Source: Paramacrobiotus metropolitanus
Lineage: Eukaryota; Tardigrada; Eutardigrada; Parachela; Macrobiotidae
Assembly (NCBI RefSeq): GCF_019649055.1
Contig: NW_026570241.1
Coordinates: forward strand, 1-64,000
DNA: 64,000 bases
Direction of reading: 5' to 3'
Under the pieces are notes generated by a model that had not been told where the DNA came from, made no database searches, and worked only from the letters and a program-made list of their open reading frames with translations. Below, piece by piece: positions 36,001-47,280 of this stretch (position 1 is the stretch's first letter; each line of letters starts with the position of its first letter). A program made the position numbers and the translations under genes.

Positions 36001-37015
36001 GCACGACTGATGCAGTTAGGATACTCTGTCCAACGGCTAGAGCTTATCCTAGAAGAACCTCGGAACAAATCTGCACCAGTTACCGGTAAGGTTTTATCTT
36101 CCAGGACTATTTAAACTTTCCAAAATATTATTACTGCATATAAATGAATTAAGCTTTCCATCCACTGAGCGTTGTAAGTACACATGGTTTATAGGTTTAT
36201 AAAAAACGATTTTTGTAGGGTTGCATCAGGATGCCCATATGAAATCCCCAGAAAAATCACCAAGAAACATCAGTGCGGTATCGCAAGGTAATTAGTTACC
36301 CTAGGCAGAAGCGTACACACACAAACAAAACAAAAGTTTCATTCCAACTTAATTTTCAGAAAAGTCAAAGAGCAAACGCTCCTTCGCAAACGTTCTCACA
36401 ACTCCGTTTAAAGAATGTGTGGGAACAAAGTCTCGCAGGCGAAGTAGTCCTCCAAGGCTGTTACTCCCATCTTTTGAGCCAAATTCAAGGCAAGCGCACG
36501 AAGGACTTCCAAGGTTGCCGTTACAACATGGAAACCTTCCGCTTTTACGTGGAGCAGGCCAGCAGAATGTCGACCTTGCGGAATCCGAGCTTGCGAGACT
36601 GGGACTACGACGCATCCCAGTTGATGGCGACGGAAACTGCTTATTCAGAGCGGTGGCTTACGCAGTATACGGAGATGCAGCAAAATACAGGAAGGTTCGG
36701 GATGACGCTGTCCGCATTATGTGTCAAAACGCTGCAGAGCTGCATAATTTTTACGCATATGAAACGGGAGACCGTTTGGAGTCAGGCCACCATCGAGAAC
36801 CAAGAAGCATCGCGGATGACCTGGACGCTGTGAGACAGCCTGGACAATGGGCATCGCATATTCAGCTTTTTGCCTTATCCCGAGCGTATGAGAGAACAAT
36901 ATTTGTCATCAATGGTCGAGTTACCGAACAAGTAACTGAACCTTTTTCTGGCGAGCCAATTTATTTAATTTACAACGGTCGAGACCATTATTCTGCAACC
37001 CGTTTAAACCGCTAA
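33022..37015 (+). CDS. Helitron transposase: HUH Rep, PIF1 helicase, OTU protease
   Basis: Four exons, 33022-34645, 34706-36085, 36219-36287 and 36360-37015, join in frame to 1242 codons. The first exon stays open back to a stop at 32962, and I see no upstream ATG in it. The Rep HUH motif is SLHFHGFLW (His55, His57). The two-tyrosine motif YLTKYVTK begins at about residue 211. The PIF1 helicase Walker A GNAGTGKS (near residue 542) is split by the 60-bp first intron. Walker B YIIIDEYGM, VGDHGQLGP and the late AFARTIHKTQGAT motif follow. The C-terminal OTU domain shows DGDGNCLFRA (Asp1113, Cys1118) and HYSATRL (His1234), a complete catalytic set. Rep nicks and joins single strands during rolling-circle transposition, the helicase unwinds, and the role of OTU is unknown. 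N-terminal truncation makes autonomy doubtful. Confidence 0.85.
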
Positions 37016-37159
37016 ACTCGTTTTCGAATTTCGCCGTCTTTTAGTACTTCAGCTATTTTATCATTAAAGCCAAATTAAAAAATAAGGCGTACTTGAACAA
37101 TCAAAGGCATGATCAGAATACAACAAAATTGTAATGCGGTATCAGCTGGTCTGAATTAC

Positions 37160-38455
37160 CGGACCCCCCGTATATTACTACGGCGGGTTCGTCAATAATG
37201 ACCCGGTTATAATTTACGTTACGGTTCCCCAAAACTGCACCAACCGGGGGCCGTTAAAAAAATCCGGACCGGGTCCAAATTTCCGGACCCCCCGTATATT
37301 ACTACGGCGGGTTCGTCAATAATGACCCGGTTATAATTTGCGTTACGGTTCACCAAAACTGCACCAACTGAGGGCCGTTAAAAAAATCCGGACCGGGTCC
37401 AAATTTCCGGACCCCCCGTATATTACTACGGCGGGTTCGTCAATAATGACCCAGTTATAATTTACGTTACGGTTCCCCAAAACTGCACCAACCGGGGGCC
37501 GTTAAAAAAATCCGGACCGGGTCCAAATTTCCGGACCCCCGTATACTACTACGGCGGGTTCGTCAATAATGACCCGGTTATAATTTACGTTACGGTTCCC
37601 CAAAACTGCACCAACCGGGGGCCGTTAAAAAAATCCGGACCGGGTCCAAATTTCCGGACCCCCGTATATTACTACGGCGGGTTCGTCAATAATGACCCAG
37701 TTATAATTTACGTTACGGTTCCCCAAAACTGCACCAACCGGGGGCCGTTAAAAAAATCCGGACCGGGTCCAAATTTCCGGACCCCCCGCATATTACTACG
37801 GCGGGTTCGTCAATAATGACCCAGTTATAATTTACGTTACGGTTCCCCAAAACTGCACCAACCGGGGGCCGTTAAAAAAATCCGGACCGGGTCCAAATTC
37901 CGGACCCCGTATATTACTACGGCGGGTTCGTCAATAATGACCCGGTTATAATTTACGTTACGGTTCCCCCAAAACTGCACCAACCGGGGCCGTTAAAAAA
38001 TCCGGACCGGGTCCAAATTTCCGGACCCCGTATATTACTACGGCGGGTTCGTCAATAATGACCCAGTTATAATTTACGTTACGGTTCCCCAAAACTGCAC
38101 CAACCGGGGCCGTTAAAAAAATCCGGACCGGGTCCAATTTCCGGACCCCGTATATTACTACGGCGGGTTCGTCAATAATGACCCGGTTATAATTTACGTT
38201 ACGGTTCCCCAAAACTGCACCAACCGGGGGCCGTTAAAAAAATCCGGACCGGGTCCAAATTTCCGGACCCCCCGTATATTACTACGGCGGGTTCGTCAAT
38301 AATGACCCAGTTATAATTTACGTTACGGTTCCCCAAAACGGCACCAACCGGGGGCCGTTAAAAAAATCCGGACCGGGTCCAAATTTCCGGACCCCCCGTA
38401 TATCACTACGGCGGGTTCGTCAATAATGACCCGGTTATAATTTACGTTACGGTTT
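37160..38455 (+). repeat. Tandem array, about 11 units of roughly 122 bp
   Basis: Units start with GGACCCCCCGTATATTACTA and contain GGCGGGTTCGTCAATAATGA, CGTTACGGTTCCCCAAAACT and GGCCGTTAAAAAAATCCGGA. The GTTCGTCAATAATG word recurs at intervals of 119-126 bp from about 37187 to 38415. Units are nearly identical, differing by single bases and C-run length. A strongly diverged partial unit follows to about 38570. It lies between the OTU stop codon and the hairpins, inside the Helitron, where tandem arrays are known in non-autonomous Helentron relatives. Confidence 0.9.
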
Positions 38456-38596
38456 CTTAAAAAAGCCACCACACGGACCGGTCTAAGCGTTTGTACTGGG
38501 TCAAAATTTACGGTCGAACACACATTCCCCCATTGGGTCCGTCAATTATAACCCGGTTAGGTCTTTGATTTTAAACTACCTTCTCACTTGCTTCAG

Positions 38597-38743
38597 CGGG
38601 GGGCTGCGCCCCGCATATATTGGGGCTCTGCCCCAAACCCCGGCCAGGGGCTTCGCCCCTGGACCCCGGGAACCCGGTTCGCCGGTTCGCCCCGTTACAC
38701 ACTTTAAATTAAAAACGCTTCGCTCGCTTCGCTCGCTCGCTTG
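38597..38743 (+). repeat. GC-rich hairpin series at the Helitron 3' end
   Basis: Consecutive palindromes: GCGGGG/CCCCGC (38597-38615), TTGGGGCTCTGCCCCAA (38622-38638), CCAGGGGCTTCGCCCCTGG (38645-38663) and a repeated CCGGTTCG. The stretch ends with iterated CGCTTCGCTCGC (38716-38743). Subterminal hairpins act as transposition terminators in Helitrons. Several in series is unusual. Confidence 0.75.
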
Positions 38744-39116
38744 ATTATATTATTAGATGTGATAATGATGATTGCACCCGGCTTTGATAAATGAACAACG
38801 TATCACAGGTTTCCTCATTTTAATATAACTACGTGTTTTTCACTTTGCATAAATATGACGAGTCAATCTCAGACATTTGTTCATATCTATATAAAATACG
38901 TTTATTCGCTATAATTATGAAAGCGTGAAGTTTTCACTATTCACTAAAACATAAAAAAATTGTGTGGCGAAATTTCTTATGCTACAAAATTACCATACAG
39001 TAACTGCGCTACGCTAATTGTATTTATGCTTTGAATTCAGCAAACAAAAATAAGATTTATCAAGCATGGGTGTTCCATATTTTCGCCAAAAATACCAGAA
39101 AACATGTATTGCAAAA
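38744..39116. other. Spacer after the Helitron
   Basis: 373 bp, AT-rich, holding the 3' flank of the minus-strand receptor. No gene seen. Confidence 0.4.
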
Positions 39117-40072
39117 TTAATCACGGAGCGTCAAACATTCTCCAACAATTTCGTTGACGCATTCTCTCCAAACTGGCAGGGCCAGGATAATCAATATGGG
39201 GTCCGCAATCGACTGACAGTTGAACAATATCGTTAACACTTGCACGACCATCAAATTGTCATAATCCGCTATGGCAGCTAATGCCAAATATCCGATAACC
39301 GGTCCCCAGCATATCAGTATACTGGCCGTTAGAATCCCCATCAGAACTCGCGACTGCCGTTCTGTTGAACTGTCAGTCGATTGGATTTTCAAACGAATCG
39401 TGATCTGTTTCTTCCAAACCGCCCTGACCTTTTGTTTCCACATCACTAACGGAAACGCCGCGACGATAACCACAAAGCAAATCACATTCAGTATTTCGTT
39501 GATGGACAGCGCAGCTGTTTTGTACGAATCCTCGCCCGCCTCGTGGAAAAAGCACTGGCTGATGATGGTCGGCCGGTGGGAGATGACAATGTCAGCTATA
39601 GTGGGCGGCACGCCGATGACGTGTGCCGCTAGCCAGATTCCCATTACCACCAGCCAGGCGAAGCGGAAGTTATGAACATTGTGAAAGGTCACCGGCATCC
39701 ACAGCGCCCAGATGCGGTTAAGGGCGATCGCCGCATGGGTCAGCATCTGGATTGCGGATATGACAGACAGAGCGTACACGTTGATTGTACAACCGGCGAT
39801 GCCGATAAACAGATTTGGGTGCAGTTCCCGTAATGTGTTGAACGGACCCAGTAATCCGTGAAATGCGATGTTGGATGCGCATAGGCCGATAAAATACGCG
39901 TCGAAAGCGGTCCACAGTCGGATACGGAGAGAAATACTCCCAATAAAGCGGCATTGAGAGTGAAGGGAATGACAGAAAAGGTCACGGCTATAACAGCATG
40001 GGCAATCACTTCTGTTTCGCTGATATGCACTGCGAATGCCGAAGCATTTTTATCGTGGAAAGTTGAGTTCAT
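39117..40072 (-). pseudogene. Rhodopsin-like 7TM receptor 1, one frameshift
   Basis: Single-exon class A receptor of the same local family as those at 41.0, 58.4 and 60.5 kb. It starts MNSTFHDKNASAF and ends LTLRD. Seven hydrophobic segments follow the family pattern: WTAFDAYFIGL (TM2 entry), AALNRIWALW (end of TM3, where DRY would be), LICWGPVIGYLAL (TM6) and NCQSIADPILIILAL (TM7, in place of NPxxY). Near 39928-39934 the (CT)n stretch is one base short, so the frame changes between GVFLS and WTAFDAYF. One added base gives 318 residues, within the 317-326 range of the intact members. It is a very recent pseudogene or an assembly error. A second, fully decayed relative is at 29.4-30.3 kb. Confidence 0.75.
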
Positions 40073-41039
40073 GGTCGAATTAAAGTTGGCGGGACAAAAG
40101 GAAGAATTGAATAATATACTGTGTGTAAAGCAGAATGCCCGGAAATACCAGTGCTACAACTCAGCCACTTTTCCCTAGAATCCCTACGCCTACAAGTTTA
40201 CAGCCATGTGTACTTTTAATTTCCCTCTAGGCTTTTACACGAAACATAATCGGTCTCGGAGTCTCAGTGCCACTTCAGTGCTCCCTTGGCGGTACAGGAA
40301 GTGTTTATTATCGGCTGGTCTTTCATTGTTTGTTTACCAGTAAATTCACGGAAGGCACGTTTACTAACCACAAGTACTGCTGTAATACGGCAAGTACGGG
40401 TAGTTGTACGCACGAACGTGCTGTAGCGACTACTCATTCTGTAGAGTACGTACAATTGTAGTCCTCACTTGTGACATATACTATACAAATGTTAATAATT
40501 ATGTACCTATTGTATATCAAAAGGACAACCTCCGAATTTTCATTAGCAATTTCCTGTGTTTTCGTCCTGAAAATTCCCTAGATGATCTTTTCCACACGAT
40601 CTGTGCGAGGTCTGGGAGTACTACTGAACAAAACCGGCACTTTTATGGATATATGGGTGTTTTTTTTCTACATAGTTTCAGTGGGAATTACAGGATGTTG
40701 CCTAAACAAAATTACTGAATGAACTGAAGGAGAGTAACTGCACCTCTTCAAACAAGAGTGCGTGCCGTTACTGTTTTGTTTAATGGCCGACCGAAACTCC
40801 GAAACTACGCATTGCTTCTGCAAATATAGCAAAATGTGGCGTGCTGAAGATTATCACTCCATATAAGTTCCGTTCCGTCAGCACAAATTGCGATACACCT
40901 TGAGGCTTCGGTCCCTTTTCGCGTAATCAAGCTAGTCCTCTGCGAAACATATTTGTGCTATTTTACTGGCTGTTGCAAACAGCATTGTACTCTTCTCGCC
41001 TTATGAAAGTACGTATCCTGTGTAAAATGATCGGAAGCC
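40073..41039. other. Divergent spacer between two receptors
   Basis: 967 bp between receptor 1 (minus) and receptor 2 (plus). It contains both 5' flanks, and no additional gene is supported. Confidence 0.45.
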
Positions 41040-42020
41040 ATGAATCCATCTGGAAGCAATACCTACATCAATAATTGTACCAGCTCAAATAACGAAACAA
41101 CTCTCTCCGACGTTTCTCCTGGTTCGAAAGATGCGATACTTGTTTTTACGCCCTTGTTGTCCTGTTCTGCTTTCATTCTCAATTGTAGCTTATTGATGAC
41201 CTTCGTTGCAGGGCGAAGTGTGTGGACGCCGTTTGACACATATTTTATTAGTCTCAGTGCAGCCAATGTAATTTTCCACTTGCTACTTGGACCTTTCCAT
41301 ACACTGGTCTTAATTTATCCAGACTTGAATATCGGCATTTTCGGATGCATGGTTTACGTATACCCAGTTGTGGTCGTGGCACTCATTCAGATTCTCGTTC
41401 ATGGGTTCGTTGCGCTGAACCGTATATTTGCTCTCTGGTTGCCGGTATCCTTTCATCACTTCCATACTTTTCGATCCGCTTGTTTAGCGAACGTGCTCAT
41501 GTGGATATTGGCGCATGCCGTGGCGCTGCCTGGTGCAGTCATTAATGTCGTGTTTAACAGAAAACCCGTTGCGATTTCTCACTGCTTTGTCGGTGGAGAC
41601 AAAAATATACCGACTTTAAGATCTGCATTAATCGGTGTCAATGAGATTGTCGGAATAATTTCTTTCTGCGTTATTATGGTAACGTTCCCCCTTATTATCT
41701 GCAAACAGAAAGCGAGATCACTGTGGAAAAAGCAGCAGATGATCCAACCGCAATCGCCAGGTGATGCAAGAAGCCGATCCGCTGAACGCCAATCACGCAT
41801 CTTAATGGCCGCGCTGACCTTTAGCATATTATGCTGCTGGGGTCCAACCATTGTTTATCTGGCATATATTGTCGCATCCGGAAACGCAGATACATTCACG
41901 AGAGATATCATAGGCATGTTATTTAATAGTCAAGCCATTGCTGACCCAATTCTGCTCCTGTTTTCTCTTCCGATTTGGAGGCAACGATTCAAGCTCTTAT
42001 TTTGCAAGTGTTTGTTCTAG
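41040..42020 (+). CDS. Rhodopsin-like 7TM receptor 2
   Basis: Intact single-exon gene of 326 residues. The extracellular N terminus carries several N-x-S/T glycosylation sites (NNCTSSNNETT). Seven hydrophobic helices are clear. Landmarks: TM1 AFILNCSLL, with the family Asn; WTPFDTYFISL before TM2; VALNRIFALW at the TM3 end, an NRF in place of DRY; cysteines in GCMVYVY and SHCFVGG for the usual TM3-ECL2 disulfide; CCWGPTIVYLAY (TM6); and NSQAIADPILLLFSLPIW (TM7), with DP in place of NP. It is expected to be a plasma-membrane G-protein-coupled receptor. Ligand and clade are unknown, and I do not match it to a characterised receptor. Closest local relative is receptor 4 at 60.5 kb. Confidence 0.82.
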   Translation: MNPSGSNTYINNCTSSNNETTLSDVSPGSKDAILVFTPLLSCSAFILNCSLLMTFVAGRSVWTPFDTYFISLSAANVIFHLLLGPFHTLVLIYPDLNIGIFGCMVYVYPVVVVALIQILVHGFVALNRIFALWLPVSFHHFHTFRSACLANVLMWILAHAVALPGAVINVVFNRKPVAISHCFVGGDKNIPTLRSALIGVNEIVGIISFCVIMVTFPLIICKQKARSLWKKQQMIQPQSPGDARSRSAERQSRILMAALTFSILCCWGPTIVYLAYIVASGNADTFTRDIIGMLFNSQAIADPILLLFSLPIWRQRFKLLFCKCLF

Positions 42021-42684
42021 TGATGAAGTTTGTGCAATGTGCAGACCATGAGAACCGCATCTCAAGTTCTAAACCATGAGGATTACATTGTAATAATAAA
42101 ATCTGGTCGTTTTTATTATGAGTAGCACTGACCAATCATAATATCAAGGTTCAAATAACAACTAGGGTGTTAAGTGTTAACTACAACAAGAGAGACAATA
42201 AAAATCCATACGTACACAACAACTTCCTTCCGTAACAAAATTAGTTCGGTGTGTTTTGTGTACAAAGTTATTATTCATAAGGCAGCATAGAAAATATCAA
42301 CACAGAAAAAGCAGTGATTACTGTTATCGACATCCGTCATCTCCTGGACATTTGTAGATTTGTAGTCCACTTCATTAATCGAACGTCAGATTCTCTTAAC
42401 CGCTGGAATCAACTAAACGCATACCTGGAAGGACAAACAAACAGTACAGAGAAAATCACTATACAGCCAAGTCCACAGTTATCAACTTGCTACGATCCAA
42501 TACAGATAGCGACTGCTGCTGCCAGAAGTTCAAGCGTCAGCTTGCTTTACGTGCATGACTGACGCATTAAAGTATATTTTATATCTACATTCATGCTGAG
42601 CGCGGGTGCATTTTATTATAGCAAATTTCACCCATATACAATAAATATAAAATGGTAAAAGCTAATAATGGGCACCTTTAAGAT
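42021..42684. other. Intergenic
   Basis: 664 bp between the 3' ends of receptor 2 and the Kelch gene. A minus-strand AATAAA near 42610-42615 is the likely polyadenylation signal of the Kelch gene. Nothing else is supported. Confidence 0.45.
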
Positions 42685-45600
42685 TTATATCAAGCTGTGA
42701 CAAGTTTCAGCGCCGCTGGACAACTTACCTTTCTTTAACGCTATCACCGCACAACCGAAAGCGCTCTTCGCCTTTGGCAGTCCGACTCCATGCAGAGTCC
42801 ATGTGTCCATAGCTTCATCGTAGACCTCAATCGAGCTATTACAGTTACTGGCTGCAGGGTTCGTAGTGTTCTTAGACCACCCCCCGAAAATGTACATCTT
42901 GCCGTCCACGAACGCGCTTCCAGGCTGATTACGCCTCTTGATGATATTACCTAAATCAGAAGGATACATTTGTACAGTTTCAGCTGAACCAGACGCCATT
43001 TCGGTTTATCTGGGACGGAAGCCGGCTGACAATGAGCGTGGTAAGTGCAGTGCCTAACCGCTGTCACACGGTAATCGCCCAGCTGTTAAAATCCAACCAG
43101 CCTAAATTTTTAGGTTGCTCTTAGATAAGTACTTCTGTATTTCTCCGTGGAGAGTGGAGACGCGCTATGCTTTTTAGTTTCGTTAAAACATTTTGTACTA
43201 CTTGAACGCCGGCAAGGATCTAACCGATTGTCAGCCGTTGCCGTCAGCCTATTTTGTGCTGATGCAGTTCAAAGGAACCTTAGAAGCTGAAAACGCAAAA
43301 CTAACCTTTCTTCAGCCATTTATTAGCGCTTGGATCGAAGGCTTCTGTGCAGCGCAAACATTCCCTCGGTTCCCCAGCATTTCCACCTAAACAGCGTATA
43401 CGAAGACATCGTCAACTGTTATTTTTGGTGCGCTTTTGATCTTTTTCGTACCCATCACATAAATCAATTCCTTCGGGCCAACACAAGCAGTGCACCACCG
43501 TCGACCGGTGGGCATATCGGCCATTTGACTCCAAGCTTCCACAACTGGATCGTAGCAGAAGACTTTATTGCTAATTCCGGAATGCGACTCTCCTCCGAAT
43601 AAATACAGCCGATCCTTGAATGCAACCATAGCGACATCCTCCAAGGCAAGCGGTAAGTTGGGCATTAACTGCCAAGAGTTTCTTCGAGGATTGAAGCATT
43701 CCACCGAATACAACTTAGACCACTGATGAATCTCATTATAATGACTTCCCCCCACAGCATAAATGCGACCGTTGAGCGCAGCCACACCGTGGCAGGAGCG
43801 TCGATGAATCATTGGCGCCACATCCTTCCACTCATTGCTGGTTGCATCGTATCGCCAGACTTCTTGTGTACTGTCCATGTTTGCCCGTTGCATTCCTCCG
43901 CATACGAAGATCGAGGTGTCGTCCAATACCGCTACACCGCAGTGTGTGACTGTACCCGGCAGTCGTTTGAGGCAACTTATTGTTGACATCGAGGGACTGA
44001 ATACAACCACTTCGTCCAGAGGTCGCTCTTTCTTGTCGTCGCCACCAAGACACACAATCAGTTTAGGCAAACCTTAAACAACAAAAAAGCAATTACTCGC
44101 AACCGCTGCACACGGTACGATGTTTTTGGAGAGGACTTATAAGAAACGGTCCACTCAATTCCTCAAGCAGAGAAGTACTGCTTTAATGCGTGGTAATGCT
44201 GCTTCGGTACAGCAGACGTTCTGTACTGGTAAGAGCAAGAACTTACTATAGGTAGAACTTACTCTCACACTATATAATAGTAAGTACTTGGTAAGAGGTA
44301 TGAAAACGCGTAATTTCGTGTTAAACCATATGTTTGCTCACTTGAATAACCCAATAAAATGTCCCGTAACAGTAGATTACGGAGATCGCTGGCAGCAGTA
44401 CCACCTTCTTACCGTACGATTCTCTCGGTCGGCATCGGGACGCTGCTGCTTCCCCTCGTCGACCCGGTAATTCACTGATGTTCCCGGCTCGAATTGACGA
44501 TTCTGCGCCTGGTGCCATAAGGAAGCCATTCAGAAGAGCCAAGAAATATTCCTCAAGACACTGGGGATCGAGAAAGGTCACTCGAACAAACTGCATAATG
44601 TCTGACAAATGCTGCTTTCGTCCAGCGGGATCGTGATCAAACCAACGCTTGACAGCATGAAAAACTTCATCTTCCTTCTCCACGTGCAGAGCATCACATT
44701 CGATTAGCTCGGAAATCTACAGTCAGCCGCAACGCAATGATTTTGACACTTGGTTTGATTAAAAACCACTTTTAGCTACAAATCTGATTACAGTACTTTG
44801 ATCTCTATGTCTATTTGTGGCAGTGCCGGTTCACCTTCTCGGCGTCCACCAATAAAAAATCTACGCTCTGTGAAACGGGAACGAAGTGGCGAAGGACAAT
44901 GGTTCTAGATTTCTCTGCCAGATCATGATTATTATGCTTTTCCGCCATACAGTGCACCAACAAACAACTGGAGGCATCCAGGTGACGTTCCACAAAATCC
45001 CAGCACATTTGGGCCACCGGGGCGATATTCAGGAACAATGCTGCAGTTAGGACGTGCTGGACATTCTCATCGTGAATACTGATTTCCATCGTGTAGGAAT
45101 AACTTATCAACCTAAAAAAACACATAGGGCTGTTCAAAAATACAGCTGGAATACTTCAGAGTATAGGTACAAACTGATACGACCAATACAGTGCGAGCGC
45201 TATGTCACCAGAGGCTGGCGGATTCAGGTATTTTCAAGGAGCCAAATGGCCACCGTTTCTGAAAAACCAACCCATTTTGTTGTGATTATAGGCTCAGAAT
45301 CTTTTAATTTTCTACAGATACTTATTGCAGTTATTGTTGTAAGATCTGACGAAAATTATTCCGGACATTTTACAAAAATGCTAAAATCCGTCTCTGTATG
45401 TCAGAGTGTCGTACATGAGTCAAAAATTCGTGTCAGACACCTACGCAGGAACTTCGCTTTTGCGCTTTCCAGAAAGCGTTTCGAATGTTATATAACATTC
45501 TGCACCCAATAATTTGTGTACTGTATATAAATATGCGTGAAAGCCGTTTGTGAGCGCAGAATCCGGTTACGGAGATATGGGTGAAAGCCGTGCAACCAAA

Positions 45601-45987
45601 ACCAAATTCCAAATGCCGTAAACGCAAACAGGTGCATCAAAATCACCCAAAACGCTGCATCAACCAGATGCTGCGCGTCCCAACAGCTCTAGAATTTTTG
45701 CTGTCTACCAAAGTTCCAAGTACTCACTCGTTGAGCGTGCGGTGGGGAATGTTCTTTAGCTGGATCTCCGACTGGCACCTCTCTTTCCACTCGGATGTGA
45801 ACATGGTGCGAAAATAACTGCTGTGTGCGCTGAGGACGACACGATGGCATGGAATGCCAATGGCGCCTTCCTCCAGTCCTTTCAAAATCACATCGCACAG
45901 AGTCCCAGTGGATTTCAAATCTGTCAACCCCCGAAGAAATTCCTCATTGACAGTCTGGCGTAAACGGGCATTTCTAGAAGAATCCAT
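42685..45987 (-). CDS. BTB-BACK-Kelch (KLHL-type) Cullin-3 adaptor
   Basis: Six exons join in frame to 602 residues, the usual KLHL length: 45987-45728, 45111-44835, 44716-44413, 44072-43452, 43386-43306 and 42950-42685. The BTB domain (about residues 1-130) shows LCDVILKGLEEG, HRVVLSAHSSYFRTMF and the dimer helix VLTAALFLNI. The BACK domain (about 130-270) includes EDEVFHAVKRWFDHD. Six Kelch blades follow, with paired glycines and Tyr/Trp landmarks: IFVCGG, IYAVGG, LYLFGG, IYVMGG, MYIFGG, and W after DxxxNEW, FNPRRNSW, VVEAW, SANKW, AMDTW. The 81-bp fifth exon carries the short piece FDPSANKW and is easily missed. Family members recruit a substrate through the propeller to CUL3 for ubiquitination in the cytosol. 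The specific orthologue is not assigned. The last exon reads to TAA at 42685, past a GTAAGT that could allow an alternative end. Confidence 0.88.
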
Positions 45988-47015
45988 GTCAGGTTTTGCG
46001 AGGGGCTCAATCAATGCAAATGATGGGCAACTCAATGCACATGAAACGAGGTTATTACGTATGCTAACGTTATCACAAAAAAATTAAAACTAACTGGTAA
46101 ATTAACTACTTATCAAAAGTAGTTTTGTTTTGATATTTAAAAGATATTCAACTGTACGGGTGTGACGGTGTCCGCTCCAAACTTCCAAACGAATAGAGTT
46201 CAATAGACGACGCTATTATCGGAAAAAAAATTAATTTAAGCGACCCGGATGTGCAGTAGTACATACTCGCAATTTCGCCAATTTGGAAGCAGGTAGAACA
46301 TAGTCAGTCGAAGCTACTCTAGTAAGTAGAAGGAAAACACAAAGTAGGTTATTGTAGTCTCTAATGGTAATCAAGAAAGAGTTTATCATTTACTATTAAC
46401 GGGAATTTAACCCTGTTGTCATCTACTGGCAATGGCCAATGGTGAACCAGTAAAATTGATTTAAGCTACTGAATCACGGATGATTAATTTCAGTGCAAAG
46501 GTTTTGTAGTCATAACTCATAAGCAAGAATACGACCGTATGAGCCACCCGATCAAAACTTGTTGATTTTTTTCGACTATTCCAACCGTTCTACTGTTTTG
46601 GCATACTACTGCAATATGTAATAAATTATTTTTACGGGCTGATAAAGTGTGGAGATTGCGTAGAACGGAATATGTATACCGGCATATGCATTATTAAGCA
46701 TTTAAAGTAGCATTTCCTTACTACGTATTACTTATTGGATTCTCCATCTACTCGTATGTACGCACCACGCAGTGAGTACTAATAAAGGTAAGTTCTAACA
46801 ATAATAATAATTGTCATACAGTGTAAGTACTAGTAACATTGCACAACCGCAAGACCTCCACCAAGCAAACAAATCGATTGACCAGAAATAACTTTCTTTT
46901 TAAGATTAAACACCTTGTACAAGCCTACCTAATGTGTTGAGGATCGGTGTTAGCTGAGCCGTAAAGTACTATATATAGTATAGTATGTGAACGTGTAGTA
47001 TAGTATGTGAACGTG
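45988..47015. other. Intergenic between the Kelch gene and the MULE
   Basis: About 1 kb including the Kelch promoter side. No gene is supported. AACGTGTAGTATAGTATGTG-type short repeats lie just outside the MULE target duplication. Confidence 0.45.
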
Positions 47016-47024
47016 TTCGGTTGG
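47016..47024 (+). repeat. 9-bp target-site duplication, left
   Basis: TTCGGTTGG, repeated exactly at 52618-52626 on the other side of the MULE. The 9-bp length is characteristic of Mutator-like transposition. Confidence 0.88.
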
Positions 47025-47234
47025 GGCCCGCGCCGAAGCTCGGACTTGGATTCGGAGTCGGATTACTCAAACTTGGACTTGGATTACTCAAACTTGGACT
47101 TGGATTCGGAGTCGGATTACTCAAACTTGAACTTGGATTACTCAAACTTGGACTTGGATTCGGAGTCGGATTACTCAAACTTGGACTTGGATTACTCAAA
47201 CTTGGACTTGGATTCGGAGTCGGATTACTCAAAC
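47025..47234 (+). repeat. MULE left terminal inverted repeat (54-bp minisatellite)
   Basis: The unit is GATTCGGAGTCG followed by two copies of GATTACTCAAACTTGGACTTG. It matches the reverse complement of 52408-52617 at 209 of 210 positions, including a shared variant AACTTGAACTTG in one unit. The minisatellite continues a little further on this side only, to about 47277. Confidence 0.92.
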
Positions 47235-47280
47235 TTGGACTTGGATTACTCAAACTTGGATTTGGAGTCGGATTACTCGG

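Larger units (their letters stand above)
32628..38743 (+). mobile_element. Helitron2/Helentron-type rolling-circle transposon
   Basis: Contains one spliced gene encoding HUH Rep, PIF1-type helicase and OTU protease, then a tandem array, then GC-rich hairpins. The ends are inferred from a 14-bp inverted match: CAAGCGAGCGAGCG at 32628-32641 and CGCTCGCTCGCTTG at 38730-38743. Short terminal inverted repeats, an OTU domain and a 3' hairpin are reported for Helitron2/Helentron elements, unlike classic Helitrons. The exact termini and target site are not established, since these elements make no target duplication. Only about 380 bp separate the left end from the first recognisable Rep codons, so the N-terminal Rep region is probably lost. 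Confidence 0.7.

Noticed and set aside
37160-38455. CRISPR array
   Set aside because: Repeats are about 122 bp and contiguous, without unique spacers, in an animal nuclear context.
37958-38523. Minus-strand frames with repeating IIDEPAVVIYG through the 122-bp array
   Set aside because: They arise only where neighbouring unit lengths keep frame. Other units break it, and there is no start or splice context, so this is a by-product of the tandem repeat.
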